A stretch of DNA of 64,000 nt, from contig WYBU01000105.1 of NCBI GenBank assembly GCA_011525745.1, positions 31,734-95,733 on the forward strand, read 5' to 3'. The position numbers and the translations under genes were made by a program. Source of the stretch: Planctomycetaceae bacterium. Lineage in GTDB: Bacteria; Planctomycetota; Phycisphaerae; UBA1845; UTPLA1. Shown piece by piece: positions 44,893 to 53,400 of this stretch. The notes beneath the pieces were generated by a model. That model was not told the origin of the DNA, ran no database searches, and was given only the letters and a program-made list of their open reading frames with translations. The stretch's first letter is position 1. The number at the start of each line of letters is the position of its first letter.

Positions 44893-45783
44893 TCACTCGC
44901 CGCTCGCGCCCGGCGACGCGGCTGCTTCGCAGGCGGCATCGACCTGTACGATTCGGCGAATCCCCTCGGGCGGCGTCCGCGGCCTCACAAACACGCGCGG
45001 ATTGACCTTCGCGCCGGCCCGCAGCCGGTCGATGCCGAGCGTCATCGAGCTGTCGCGCTTCGGCCAGTGCAGGCGCAGCTTGCGCGGGAACAGCCCGTGG
45101 CCGTCGGTCTCGCAGTAATCATCCAGCCACACGACCATCTCCGCCTGGCCGGCGCGGTCCAGAAAGTCGATCCGCCGGATCAAAAACGGCGGGTAACGAT
45201 CGACCGCATAGACGCGATCGGCGAAAAACCCGTCGATCGGATCGTTCCGGCCGTAGGTCAGTTCGTCGTATCGCTCGAAACAGCGGCGAAACGGACCCAG
45301 CGCGCCGCGCGCCGGCAGCATGCGCAGGCCGAGCGTGTCGGCGATGCGGGCCGGGTCGATCGGCAGCGGCTCGACCTCCGGCTTGCCGACGTGCTCGTGC
45401 CGGCCCCACCACATCGTCGCATAGTCGCGCCGAATCGACAGCCAGTATTCCGCTTCGTTCGATCCCAATTCGACCTGACCCTCCTCCAGCGCGTGGTCGA
45501 GCCGCATCCACAGCGATCGGGGCCGCCGCACCACCATGCTGCCGCGCAGGTCCAGATCGTGGCGGCGGCCCTTGTCGTCGCGCAACGAAAGGGAAACGGT
45601 GATGTACGGCGCGTACAACGGTTCGTCGGCGGCGATGCGCTGCGCGTTGACCGTCGCGATGATGTCGTCCACGTCGCGCGGCGGCGGTGGCGGCGGACCT
45701 TCCGAAGGCTTCGGGGGACATCCCGATGCAAGCAGCGCCGCGGCCGCCAGCGCGAGGCGAAGGCGCACACGTCGAAAGTACAT
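44893..45783 (-). CDS. Conserved lipoprotein
   Basis: A 296-residue lipoprotein of unknown function: signal with lipobox LLASGC, a Pro-rich linker, then a beta-rich domain (GSMVVRRPRSLWMRLDHALE, GQVELGSNEAEYWLSIRRDY, RLRAGAKVNPRVFV) that could resemble LolA-like lipid-binding folds, unproven. The start is ATG at 45783; the frame extends upstream to 46092 but that part overlaps a dispersed repeat. It precedes the RDD gene by 42 bp on the same strand, so the two may be cotranscribed. Confidence 0.75.
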   Translation of the reverse strand: MYFRRVRLRLALAAAALLASGCPPKPSEGPPPPPPRDVDDIIATVNAQRIAADEPLYAPYITVSLSLRDDKGRRHDLDLRGSMVVRRPRSLWMRLDHALEEGQVELGSNEAEYWLSIRRDYATMWWGRHEHVGKPEVEPLPIDPARIADTLGLRMLPARGALGPFRRCFERYDELTYGRNDPIDGFFADRVYAVDRYPPFLIRRIDFLDRAGQAEMVVWLDDYCETDGHGLFPRKLRLHWPKRDSSMTLGIDRLRAGAKVNPRVFVRPRTPPEGIRRIVQVDAACEAAASPGASGE

Positions 45784-46132
45784 TGCTGGATGCCCTGGCA
45801 TCGCCGTCGATGCCCGTCGCCTCGGAGGCGCGATGCTTGCAGCGGCGCCGTTTCGTCGCCGCGCTTTCTGATCCGAACCGCGACCCTTCACAATCCCGCC
45901 CTGGTCGCGTTCAAGCTCGCGGTTCGGTTCAACACCTGTGCGCCGGTTCCCGGCGAGCATCGCGGCGTCCATCGTGAACGCGCTGCCCCGCTCGATGCCG
46001 GCCGGCCCCCGCATGCTGCGCGGAGCGGTCCGGTCCGGTCGTCGCGACGACGCGCCATCGCGATCGGATTGGGCGCCAGGCGGGCCGATCATTGGCTTCG
46101 TCCTTCGTCGCCCGCCGGAATGCGGGCGCGGC
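45784..46132. other. Gene-free region with a repeat
   Basis: About 350 bp. It contains a degenerate CCGTGAGGGAG-type repeat at 45873-45886 and a hairpin GCCCGC/GCGGGC (about 46108-46125) just past the stop of the next minus-strand gene. I see no gene. Confidence 0.4.
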
Positions 46133-46678
46133 TCAAGTATAAACCGCGGGATCGTCGGCGGGGTGCGGCGAGGCGGCGTCCGTCTCGTCAGACATGCCGG
46201 CCAGAATCGAGCGCAGCTCCTCTTGCACCGACGCGATTTGCTCTTCGGACATGCGCGGATTGAGCACGCGGTGCAGCGACTGATCGCGCATCAGGCGAAG
46301 CTGCCAGACTTCTGCGTCGTTCTCGCGAAGCGTCTGCTCATACTTCAGCACGCGCTTGCGCATCAGCATCAGCGCCAGCACAAAGCGGAATCCCTGCTTG
46401 ACCGGCTCTTCGCGATCGGCCAACCGCCTGAAGAACTCGACCAGCGACTCGTCATCGAGCCACACGCGCGGCCGGGCGGGCTTTTCGGCGACGCGCGTGC
46501 GAAACGCGCAGAACGACCCCTCCGGCGGACCGTTCCAGCATTCCGGAGCGTAATCGCGCCGCTCGAATCCCTGAGGCGTCTCGAACAGCGCCGTATGGAA
46601 CGCCTCGCCGGCACGGATTTCCCGGCCGCTGACGGCACAACGTCCGCTGGGCCGCTGCACTTCGAATTCCTGACTCAT
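46133..46678 (-). CDS. Conserved protein with possible zinc site
   Basis: A 181-residue protein of unknown function that I believe is conserved in planctomycetes. The N-terminal part has GRCAVSGREIRAGEAFHTAL and RRDYAPECWNGPPEG, suggesting a small metal site using Cys residues. The middle is helical (RRLADREEPVKQGFRFVLAL, MLMRKRVLKYEQTLREN), and an acidic tail ends the protein. The start is ATG at 46678. It follows the DUF486 gene by 40 bp on the same strand. Confidence 0.7.
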   Translation of the reverse strand: MSQEFEVQRPSGRCAVSGREIRAGEAFHTALFETPQGFERRDYAPECWNGPPEGSFCAFRTRVAEKPARPRVWLDDESLVEFFRRLADREEPVKQGFRFVLALMLMRKRVLKYEQTLRENDAEVWQLRLMRDQSLHRVLNPRMSEEQIASVQEELRSILAGMSDETDAASPHPADDPAVYT

Positions 46679-46718
46679 GATCGGTTTTTACCGCGACGAC
46701 TGCGGCCCGTCCACCGCG

Positions 46719-47048
46719 TCACCATTTCTTGAAGACAAAGAACCCCGCCGCGGCAATCAGCCCAAAGCCCACGAGGTAATTCCACTTCAGCGGTTCCTTG
46801 AGCACGAGGATCGAAAAACCGCAGAAGACGACCAGCGTGATGATCTCCTGGATCGTCTTGAGCTGTGCCGCGCTGAACTGCGCGTGGCCCCAGCGATTGG
46901 CGGGAACCTGAAAGCAGTACTCGACGAACGCGATCATCCAACTGATGACGATGACCCGCCACAGGTCGACGTGCTTGTACCGCAGATGGCCGTACCAGGC
47001 GATCGTCATGAACAAGTTGGAGATCGTCAACAATACGACGGTGACCAT
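46719..47048 (-). CDS. DUF486 family membrane protein
   Basis: A 109-residue protein with four TMs, similar to small multidrug-resistance/DMT-like proteins of the DUF486 family. Diagnostic segments are SNLFMTIAWYGHLRY, WMIAFVEYCFQVPANRWG, QLKTIQEIITLVVF and LKEPLKWNYLVGFGLI. Function unknown. GGAG is placed about ten bases before the ATG. Probably cotranscribed with the next gene at 46133-46678. Confidence 0.85.
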   Translation of the reverse strand: MVTVVLLTISNLFMTIAWYGHLRYKHVDLWRVIVISWMIAFVEYCFQVPANRWGHAQFSAAQLKTIQEIITLVVFCGFSILVLKEPLKWNYLVGFGLIAAAGFFVFKKW

Positions 47049-47263
47049 GGATGCTCCGGGCGGCTGCGCCCTGCTCCGGAAACGTGACGGCGGCCTGGCT
47101 CGGAACGTCCGAGATTGCTCGTCGCCGCCGTCGCACTTGGCCTGAAGCGTAGCGCGTGTTGCGATCGGTGCACGAGGATGTGAACGTCAACAGAACATAT
47201 CGCACGCCGTTTTTGATGGCGGAGGGGCAATGGCGCCGCAGCGATGTGTGTAATTTCAGAAAA

Positions 47264-47316
47264 CCCCATGCACGAATATGGGTAATATGACCCATACCGC
47301 TCGAGCGCTAATGGGA
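47264..47316 (+). promoter_or_regulatory. Cluster of ATGGG half-sites including a perfect palindrome
   Basis: TATGGGT (47277-47283) and ACCCATA (47290-47296) form a perfect 7-bp inverted repeat with a 6-bp spacer. Two further half-sites flank it: CCCCAT at 47264-47269 and ATGGGA at 47311-47316. The arrangement suggests an activator or repressor binding region for the small gene at 47437. Confidence 0.45.
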
Positions 47317-47365
47317 ATACTCAGATTTCAAGCGTCGGAGAAACTGTTTTTTGGGCGACTCGGCT

Positions 47366-47379
47366 GGCACAGGACATGT
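47366..47379 (+). promoter_or_regulatory. Sigma-54-like promoter element (weak)
   Basis: TGGCAC with GG at 47366-47367, then ten bases and GT at 47378-47379, approximates the -24/-12 pattern, though the -12 GC is GT. The palindrome centre would lie about 105 bp upstream of the implied start, a usual place for enhancer-binding proteins. Speculative. Confidence 0.25.
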
Positions 47380-47436
47380 ATCCACGAAATCCGGTGGGCA
47401 ACATCGCCCAAGATTCCCTCGCGGAAGGAGATCATC

Positions 47437-47577
47437 GTGATCCCCAGCTTACCGAGTCTGTCGAGTCTGATTCAGCAGGTCTGTGATGCGTTCGCCCAAT
47501 ACGTGCCGAGCGGGCTGAACTTCCTCACCGACGTCTGCAACAGCGTCATCGGCTGGTTGCAGGCGTTGGGCCTGTAG
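47437..47577 (+). CDS. 46-residue acidic, amphipathic protein of unknown function
   Basis: The product starts MIPSLPSLSSLIQQVCDAFA, continues QYVPSGLNFLTDVCNSVIGW and ends LQALGL. It has no Lys, Arg or His, two Asp, and two cysteines (16 and 34). Two predicted amphipathic helices, about 5-23 and 27-46, each contain a VC(D/N) element, suggesting an internal duplication with helix-turn-helix geometry at Pro24-Ser-Gly. The GTG start has AAGGAG six bases upstream; a strong terminator follows 18 bases after the stop. I recognise no family. It could be a secreted or membrane-active peptide, a structural subunit or an RNA leader peptide. Confidence 0.65.
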   Translation: MIPSLPSLSSLIQQVCDAFAQYVPSGLNFLTDVCNSVIGWLQALGL

Positions 47578-47595
47578 TCGGACTTCGACGCTGTC

Positions 47596-47642
47596 ACGCG
47601 GCGCGAGCGTTCCTGCACGGAACGCCGCGCCGCGTTCTTTTT
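47596..47642 (+). terminator. Strong intrinsic terminator of the 46-aa gene
   Basis: GCGTTCC (47607-47613) pairs with GGAACGC (47619-47625) around a 5-nt loop; below one bulged A, ACGCGGCGCG (47596-47605) pairs with CGCGCCGCGT (47626-47635). The 17-bp stem is followed by TCTTTTT. It is the only textbook intrinsic terminator in the window. Confidence 0.85.
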
Positions 47643-47665
47643 CTGCCATCGTGTGACGGCGCATT

Positions 47666-47760
47666 CCGAGGGCGCCGCTTGCTCCCGGCCGCCAGCGCCG
47701 GCGCCGCGGTTGACGCGCCGCCTTACGGGCGATCTCGGCGCTTGTGCCTGACGCTCGGAT
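47666..47760 (+). repeat. GGCTCGG-type palindromic repeat (divergent copy)
   Basis: CCGAGGGCGCCGCTTGCTCC on the left and GGCGCTTGTGCCTGACGCTC on the right resemble the other units but are less conserved. The composite repeat follows 30 bp later. Confidence 0.4.
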
Positions 47761-47790
47761 CCGTTTCCACGACGCGGTGGCCCACAAGAC

Positions 47791-47945
47791 GTCATTTCCG
47801 GGCAGGCGGAAATCCAGACCGGCCGCACGTTTGCGGGACCCCCGCCTGTGCGGGGGTGATGATTGCGCGCGTCCGATTCGAGACAGCGGCGGGTCGACTC
47901 GAATTCCCGTCATCGTGAGCCTGCCGCTGAAGCGGCGGGCCACGC
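47791..47945 (-). repeat. Composite GCGGTGGG/GGCGGG repeat, full copy (minus orientation)
   Basis: Read on the minus strand: GCCCGCCGCTTCAGCGGCAG hairpin, CTCACGATGACGGGAATTCG with AGTCGACC, spacer, CCCCCGCACAGGCGGGGGTC, then GGATTTCCGCCTGCCCGGAA with ATGAC. Same block order as at 12451 and 39756. It ends 12 bp before the nadE stop. Confidence 0.75.
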
Positions 47946-47957
47946 GTACCGCGGCGT

Positions 47958-49643
47958 CTACAGGCGTCCCCCGCCCCGCGCGATCGGCATCCGCCGGCCG
48001 ATTCCGAATGCCCGCGTCGTCACCTTCGGCCCGGGCGCGGCCTGGCGACGCTTGTACTCGTTGCGATCGACCAGCCGAATGACCTGCGCCGTTACCGAGG
48101 AATTACACCCCGACGCAACGATGTCCTCCGGCGACTGCTCCAGCTCGATGTAGCGGTGCAGAATCGCATCCAGCGCCTCATACGGCGGCAGGCTGTCCTG
48201 ATCGGTCTGGTCGGGCCGCAATTCCGCCGACGGCGGCTTGGTGAACGTGCGTTCGGGAATCAACGACCGTCCGGCGCGCCGATTGATGTAGCGCCCCAAC
48301 TCATAAACCGTCGTCTTGGGAACATCGCTCAACACCGCCAGTCCGCCGCACATGTCGCCGTACAGCGTGCAATACCCCACCGCCAGTTCGCTCTTGTTGC
48401 CGGTCGTCAGAAGCAGGCAGCCGAGCTTGTTCGACAGCGCCATCAGCAGATTGCCGCGGATGCGCGCCTGAATGTTCTCCTCCGTGATGTCTGGCGCCCG
48501 GCCGGCGAACAATGGCGACAGCGTACGCTCCGCGGCCGCGTGCATTTCGTCGATCGACACCACGTCGAACCGAATCCCCAGGTTCGACGCCAGCGTCCGC
48601 GCATCGTCGAGACTGTGATCGCTGCTGTAGCGGGACGGCAGCGCTACGCCGCGCACCGCGTCGGACCCCAGCGCGTCGACCGCGACGGCCGCCGTGACCG
48701 CCGAATCGATCCCGCCCGACAGTCCCAGCAGCACCTCGCGGAACCCGCACTTGCGAACGTAGTCGCGCGTTCCCAGCGACAGCGCGGCGAGAATCGAGCC
48801 GAGCGAGTCGGGATACGGCTCGATGCGCGACGGCCGAAACCCCGGACTCGCCCCGCGCGGCGGCCGAAACTCCACGGCCAGCACGTCCTCTTCAAACGCC
48901 TTCGCCCGGCCGATCAGCCGGCCCTGGGCGTCGAACGCGCTGCTCGCCCCGTCAAACACCAATTCGTCGTTGCCGCCGACCTGGTTCACGACCACGATCG
49001 GCACGCGATGCTTGGCCGCCTGGCCGCCAAACAGCCGTTCGCGGTAGGACTGCTTCTCGACGACGAACGGCGACGCCGAGACGTTCAACACGATGTCCAC
49101 TTTCGCCTGGGCAAACGCCTGCATCGGATCGGTGTGATACAGCGGACGCGACACAAAGTCGGCGTCGTTCCACAGGTCCTCGCAGATGCACAGCCCGGCC
49201 CGCACGCTGCCTCCGTCGCGCGTCGGCAGCACCGCGGTTTCGCACGTGCGACCCGGCTCGAAATAGCGGCTCTCGTCGAACACGTCATACGTCGGAAGCA
49301 GCAGCTTGTGATGAACCGCGACCACGCGCCCGTCGCGGCAGCAGGCGACCGAGTTGAACAGCGGGCGTCCGGCCGATTCGGGATTGCGCTCGGCGAATCC
49401 GACGAGCGCCGTCAGATCGGGGCCGCAAGCGCGGGCGATTTGCTCGATGGCCCGCGCCGCGTCGGCGATGAATCCGGCGTGCAGCAGCAGGTCGTGCGGC
49501 GGATAGCCCATCACCGCCAGCTCGGGAAAGGCGACGACGTCGGCCCCGGCGCGCTGTGCCGTTTCGATGCCCGCGATAATCTTGTCGCGATTGCCCCGCA
49601 GATCGGCGACCGTCGGATTGATCTGAGCCAGCGCGATGATCAT
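47958..49643 (-). CDS. nadE: Glutamine-hydrolysing NAD+ synthase
   Basis: Makes NAD+ from deamido-NAD using ammonia from glutamine. The N-terminal nitrilase-like glutaminase domain (1-260) has the triad Glu in FPELAVMGYPP, Lys in HHKLLLPTYD and Cys in LCICEDLWND; the C-terminal synthetase domain has the ATP loop LGLSGGIDSAVTAAV and RGNLLMALSNKLG, LTTGNKSELAVGYCTLYGD. 561 aa. YebC is 15 bp upstream on the same strand, so the two may be cotranscribed. Together with nadB it covers two de novo NAD steps in this window. Confidence 0.96.
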   Translation of the reverse strand: MIIALAQINPTVADLRGNRDKIIAGIETAQRAGADVVAFPELAVMGYPPHDLLLHAGFIADAARAIEQIARACGPDLTALVGFAERNPESAGRPLFNSVACCRDGRVVAVHHKLLLPTYDVFDESRYFEPGRTCETAVLPTRDGGSVRAGLCICEDLWNDADFVSRPLYHTDPMQAFAQAKVDIVLNVSASPFVVEKQSYRERLFGGQAAKHRVPIVVVNQVGGNDELVFDGASSAFDAQGRLIGRAKAFEEDVLAVEFRPPRGASPGFRPSRIEPYPDSLGSILAALSLGTRDYVRKCGFREVLLGLSGGIDSAVTAAVAVDALGSDAVRGVALPSRYSSDHSLDDARTLASNLGIRFDVVSIDEMHAAAERTLSPLFAGRAPDITEENIQARIRGNLLMALSNKLGCLLLTTGNKSELAVGYCTLYGDMCGGLAVLSDVPKTTVYELGRYINRRAGRSLIPERTFTKPPSAELRPDQTDQDSLPPYEALDAILHRYIELEQSPEDIVASGCNSSVTAQVIRLVDRNEYKRRQAAPGPKVTTRAFGIGRRMPIARGGGRL

Positions 49644-49658
49644 GAAGGCATCGCCGAA

Positions 49659-50375
49659 CTACTTCACTTCCATGTTGGTATGGACTTCCTGCACGTCGTC
49701 GTTGTCTTCCAGCGCGTCGATCATTTTCATAACGCGATCGGCCGCCTCGGCCTCCAGCGGCACGCGCACGTCCGAAATCATGCTCAGCTCGGCGTTCTGG
49801 ATGTTCAGCTTGCGGGCCGTCAGCGCTTCGCGAACCGGCTCGAATGACGACGGATCGGTGAGCACCTCGAACACGTCGCCGTCCGGCTGAACGTCCTCGG
49901 CGCCCGCTTCGAGGGCGGCCTCCATCAGCTCCTCCTCGGACACGTCCGACACGATGATGACGCCCTTCTTCTTGAACTGCCACGCCACGCAGTTGGTCGA
50001 GCCGAGATTGCCTCCGTTTTTCTCGAAGATGTTTCGGATTTCCGGCGCGGTGCGGTTGACGTTGTCGGTCAGCGCCTCGACCATCACCGCCACGCCGCCC
50101 GGCGCGTAGCCTTCGTACACGATTTCCTGATAGGTCACTCCCTCCATATCGCCCGTGCCGCGCTTGATGGCGCGGTCGATCGTGTCGTTGGGCATGTTGG
50201 CGGCGCGGGCGCGGTCGATCGCATAGCGCAGGGACAGGTTTTCCGACGGATTCCCTCCGCCCGACTTGGCGGCCATGATGATGTGCCGCGCCAGCTTGCT
50301 CCACAGCTTGCCGCGCCGCTTATCGACCACGGCCTTCTTGTGCTTGATCCGTGCCCAGTGTGAATGTCCCGCCAT
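49659..50375 (-). CDS. YebC/TACO1 family protein
   Basis: A 238-residue YebC protein. MAGHSHWARIKHKKAVVDKRRGK is the standard N-terminus (quoted in parts: MAGHSHWARIKHKK, then AVVDKRRGK); YEGYAPGGVAVMVEALTDNV and RNIFEKNGGNLGS are also diagnostic. Family members were described as transcription regulators and more recently as factors helping ribosomes through proline stretches. The start is ATG at 50375. It follows the nusA-operon end by about 100 bp containing two hairpins. Confidence 0.94.
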   Translation of the reverse strand: MAGHSHWARIKHKKAVVDKRRGKLWSKLARHIIMAAKSGGGNPSENLSLRYAIDRARAANMPNDTIDRAIKRGTGDMEGVTYQEIVYEGYAPGGVAVMVEALTDNVNRTAPEIRNIFEKNGGNLGSTNCVAWQFKKKGVIIVSDVSEEELMEAALEAGAEDVQPDGDVFEVLTDPSSFEPVREALTARKLNIQNAELSMISDVRVPLEAEAADRVMKMIDALEDNDDVQEVHTNMEVK

Positions 50376-50429
50376 GCGTCCTCGTCTCGTGCCTTAGTTC
50401 AATCGTTCGCTAAGAATCCCCTCACCGCC

Positions 50430-50482
50430 GGTGCGAGAGTCCTTTCTCGCACCCACTCATCGCGGGAATCCCTTCCCGCGAT
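50430..50482. repeat. Two tandem 9-bp hairpins between the TPR gene and yebC
   Basis: GGTGCGAGA and TCTCGCACC (50430-50453), then ATCGCGGGA and TCCCGCGAT (50459-50482), both perfect 9-bp stems with 6-nt loops. The second touches the stop codon of the TPR gene. No U-run follows. They may act as an RNA-stabilising or terminator-like end of the nusA operon, or be repeats. Confidence 0.6.
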
Positions 50483-53400
50483 TAAGCGACCTTCTTTCGC
50501 ACCGGAGCGTCAACCGCATTGCTGGCGCTGGCGGCTCGGATCAATCCACGTTCATCATGGCTCGTTCGCCGCGTATCCTCGGATTCCGCCCCGGTCGGCG
50601 CCAGCGCCGGCGCTCGACCCGCCGCGACATCCGCGCATTTTGCCTCCGCTCGCTTCGCCAGCTCCGTGTCGCGCACCGGATCGCTCGACCGGTTTCCTGA
50701 TTTCCGTACGACCTCCACCGCTTCCCGCCAGTACGCCGACGCCTGCTCCTTCTGACCGAGCCGATACAGCGCGTCTCCCGCGTGATCGAGGATCGTCACA
50801 TCGACCGGATCGGCCGGCCGCGTCATGATCGACGAAGGCAATTGCAGCGCCGCGGCGCGCGACCAGCGCAGCGCCCGCTCGAGCCAGATCACCGCCTCGT
50901 CGAACTGTCCCTTCTTGTACAGCACCCATCCCATGCTGTCCAAGTAGGCCGGCGCGCGCGGCTGCGACGCCACCGCCAGCCGGATCATCTCCTCGGCCTT
51001 GTCGAGCTTCTCGCCGCGATCCGCCCACGTATAGCCCAGATCGTTGTTGATCCCCGGATCGCTCGGCAGCAGCTCGAAGATCTCCTCCAGCAGCGATTCG
51101 CTGCGCTGCGACTGCCCCATCCGCTCATAAACGTGAGCCAGCGTCCGCATCCGATCGAACGCAGCTCCCAGATCGAACGGCTGTCCCGCCTGCTTACGTT
51201 GAAGCTCCGGCTCCAGCAGCCGATTCAGCAATCGCGCCGCATCGTCGAATCGGCCCGCCCGCACATACACGCCGGCCAGCACGTTCTCGAAGCCCTGTCC
51301 CGGCTGGGACTGAATCACTCCCTGAACCAGATTGATCGCCTCGTCGAACCGGCCGGCCGACTCATATGCCTCCAGCAGCAGCCCGGCGCCGCCGGGGCGC
51401 GCGGCATCGACGCCCAATGACTTGATCAGCGCGATCGCCTGATCGTAGTCGCGCGCCCGCACGTGGATGGCCGACAGCAGCCAGCCCAGCCACTGCTCCT
51501 GCGGTTCATCCTCGAACCACAGCAACGCTTCCTGCGCGGCGCGCGCGGCGCGTCCGGCGGCGAGAAGGCGCCCGATGTAGAACTCGCGCAGCTCGCTCCG
51601 CGCCGCGTCGACGGCCATCATCTCGCGGGCCTCGGCCACCGCTTCGTCGAATCGACCGGCGCGCTCCAGCGCGGCGGCGTAGAGCGCGCGAAACGTCGCA
51701 TCGTTGTTCGCGGCGTCCAGCGCGGCGCGGGCGCGACGGACGGCCTCGTCGTGCCGGCCGCTCATTGCCAGCAGTATCAGCAGCTCGCTGAGGTACTTTG
51801 TCCGCGCGGCGCCCAGATCGTCGCGCTTCAGTAACTCGTCCAACTGCGAAACCGCCGCCGCGTCGTCGCCGAGATTCAGCGCCATCTCCTTCAGCGTCTC
51901 TCGCCAACGCAGGCGGCGCGGCCGCTCGGACACCATCCGGTCCACCAGGCGCATCGCCTCGTCCCAGCGCAACATGCGCGTCAGCAGCTCAACTTTCACC
52001 TCTCGACCGGCCACGTGCGACGGATGGCGCGACAGCAGTTCCTCGATGGTCGCCAGCGCTTCGGTGTTTTCGCGAGCCGTCATGTAGCTGAAGGCCAGGT
52101 CCAGCCGCGATGCGGCGTCGTCGGGATGGCGGCTGAGAATGTCCTTCAGCGCCGCGCCGTATTTCCGCAGTCGATCCGGCCCCCGCTCAGCCCCCGACAC
52201 CGTGTCGATCAGTGCCGTGCAGCGCTCCATCGCCGGCCCGCTGATGCCCAGCCGCTTCATCTCGCGATATTGCTCGAGGGCCTGATCTACGGCGCCGCCC
52301 GACAGCGTGCCGCGAATCAACGCTTCGTGCGCCTCGGCGTCGCGCGGATCTACTTCAGATAATATGTCGCGATAAACCTGCCGCGCCCGTTTAGATTGAT
52401 CGCGCCGCTCCAACAGCGCCGCCAGCGCTTTCAGCGCCCGTGCATCGCGGCGATCGAGCTGCGCCGCCTCGCGATACGCCGCCTCGGCCGACAGGAACTC
52501 GTCCTGCGCATCCAGCGCCTCGCCCTGCATCCGCAGCATCGCCGCGCTGCGAAATCCGTGCTCGCACGCCCATCGGCAGACCGCCTCGGCTTGGGGCCAC
52601 TCGTACGCTGCCAGATGCCGCGACGCCAGCGCCGCGCACAGGCCGCCCACCGATCCGTCGTGTCCCGTCTCCTGCTGCCGCACGGCGTCAAACACCTGCT
52701 CCAGAACCGCCGTGGCGCGTTCGGCCTGCCCCTCCCGTTCCAGCAGCCGTGCCCTGGCCACCGCCACAGCCGCGCCACCGCCGTTCTCTCGTGTCAGTAC
52801 GTCGAGCAGCCGCTTTCGATCCGCCGGATTGCCCGCCGCTCGATCCAGCGCCGCCATCGCCGCGTCGTATGACGACGAATCGCTAAGCATCGCCAGCAAC
52901 ACGTCGCGAAACTCGTTCCATCGCCCCGAGCGCACGCACGCATCCGCCATGCGCTGCATCAGCCCCGCGTGTCCCGGTGATTGCTTCAATCCATCCCGGA
53001 GCACCCGAAACGCCTGATCGAATCGACCCGTCTCGGTCAGCCGATCCGCCCACGCCGTGGCTGCATCGGCCCCGCCGGGCCGCGCAATCCATTCGGCCAT
53101 CACCGCGTCGGCCTGCTCCGGTCGGCCGGCGGCGCGACAGATGTCCTCAAGCAACATGACGGCGTCACGATCCGCGCCGGCGGCCAGCCGTTCTCGCGCC
53201 GCCTCGATCGCCTCGTCGCCGCGGCCGGCCGCCGCCAGGGCGCGCGCCCAACGTTGCCTCAACGACGGGTTGTCGGGATTGGCCTGAATCGCCCGCGCCA
53301 GCGCCGCCGCGGCGGCAGCGGGCTCGCCGAGCCGCGTGCACAATTCGCTCAGCAGCACCTCGGCGCGATCGGCGTAGAGCACCATCGCCGATTTCAGTTC

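Larger units (their letters stand above)
47049..47436 (+). other. Gene-free region upstream of the 46-aa gene
   Basis: 390 bp between the divergent DUF486 gene and the 46-residue gene. It carries a cluster of ATGGG half-sites (47264-47316) and a sigma-54-like element (47366-47379). The last 60 bases include a small GGGC/GCCC hairpin. No other gene is evident. Confidence 0.45.
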
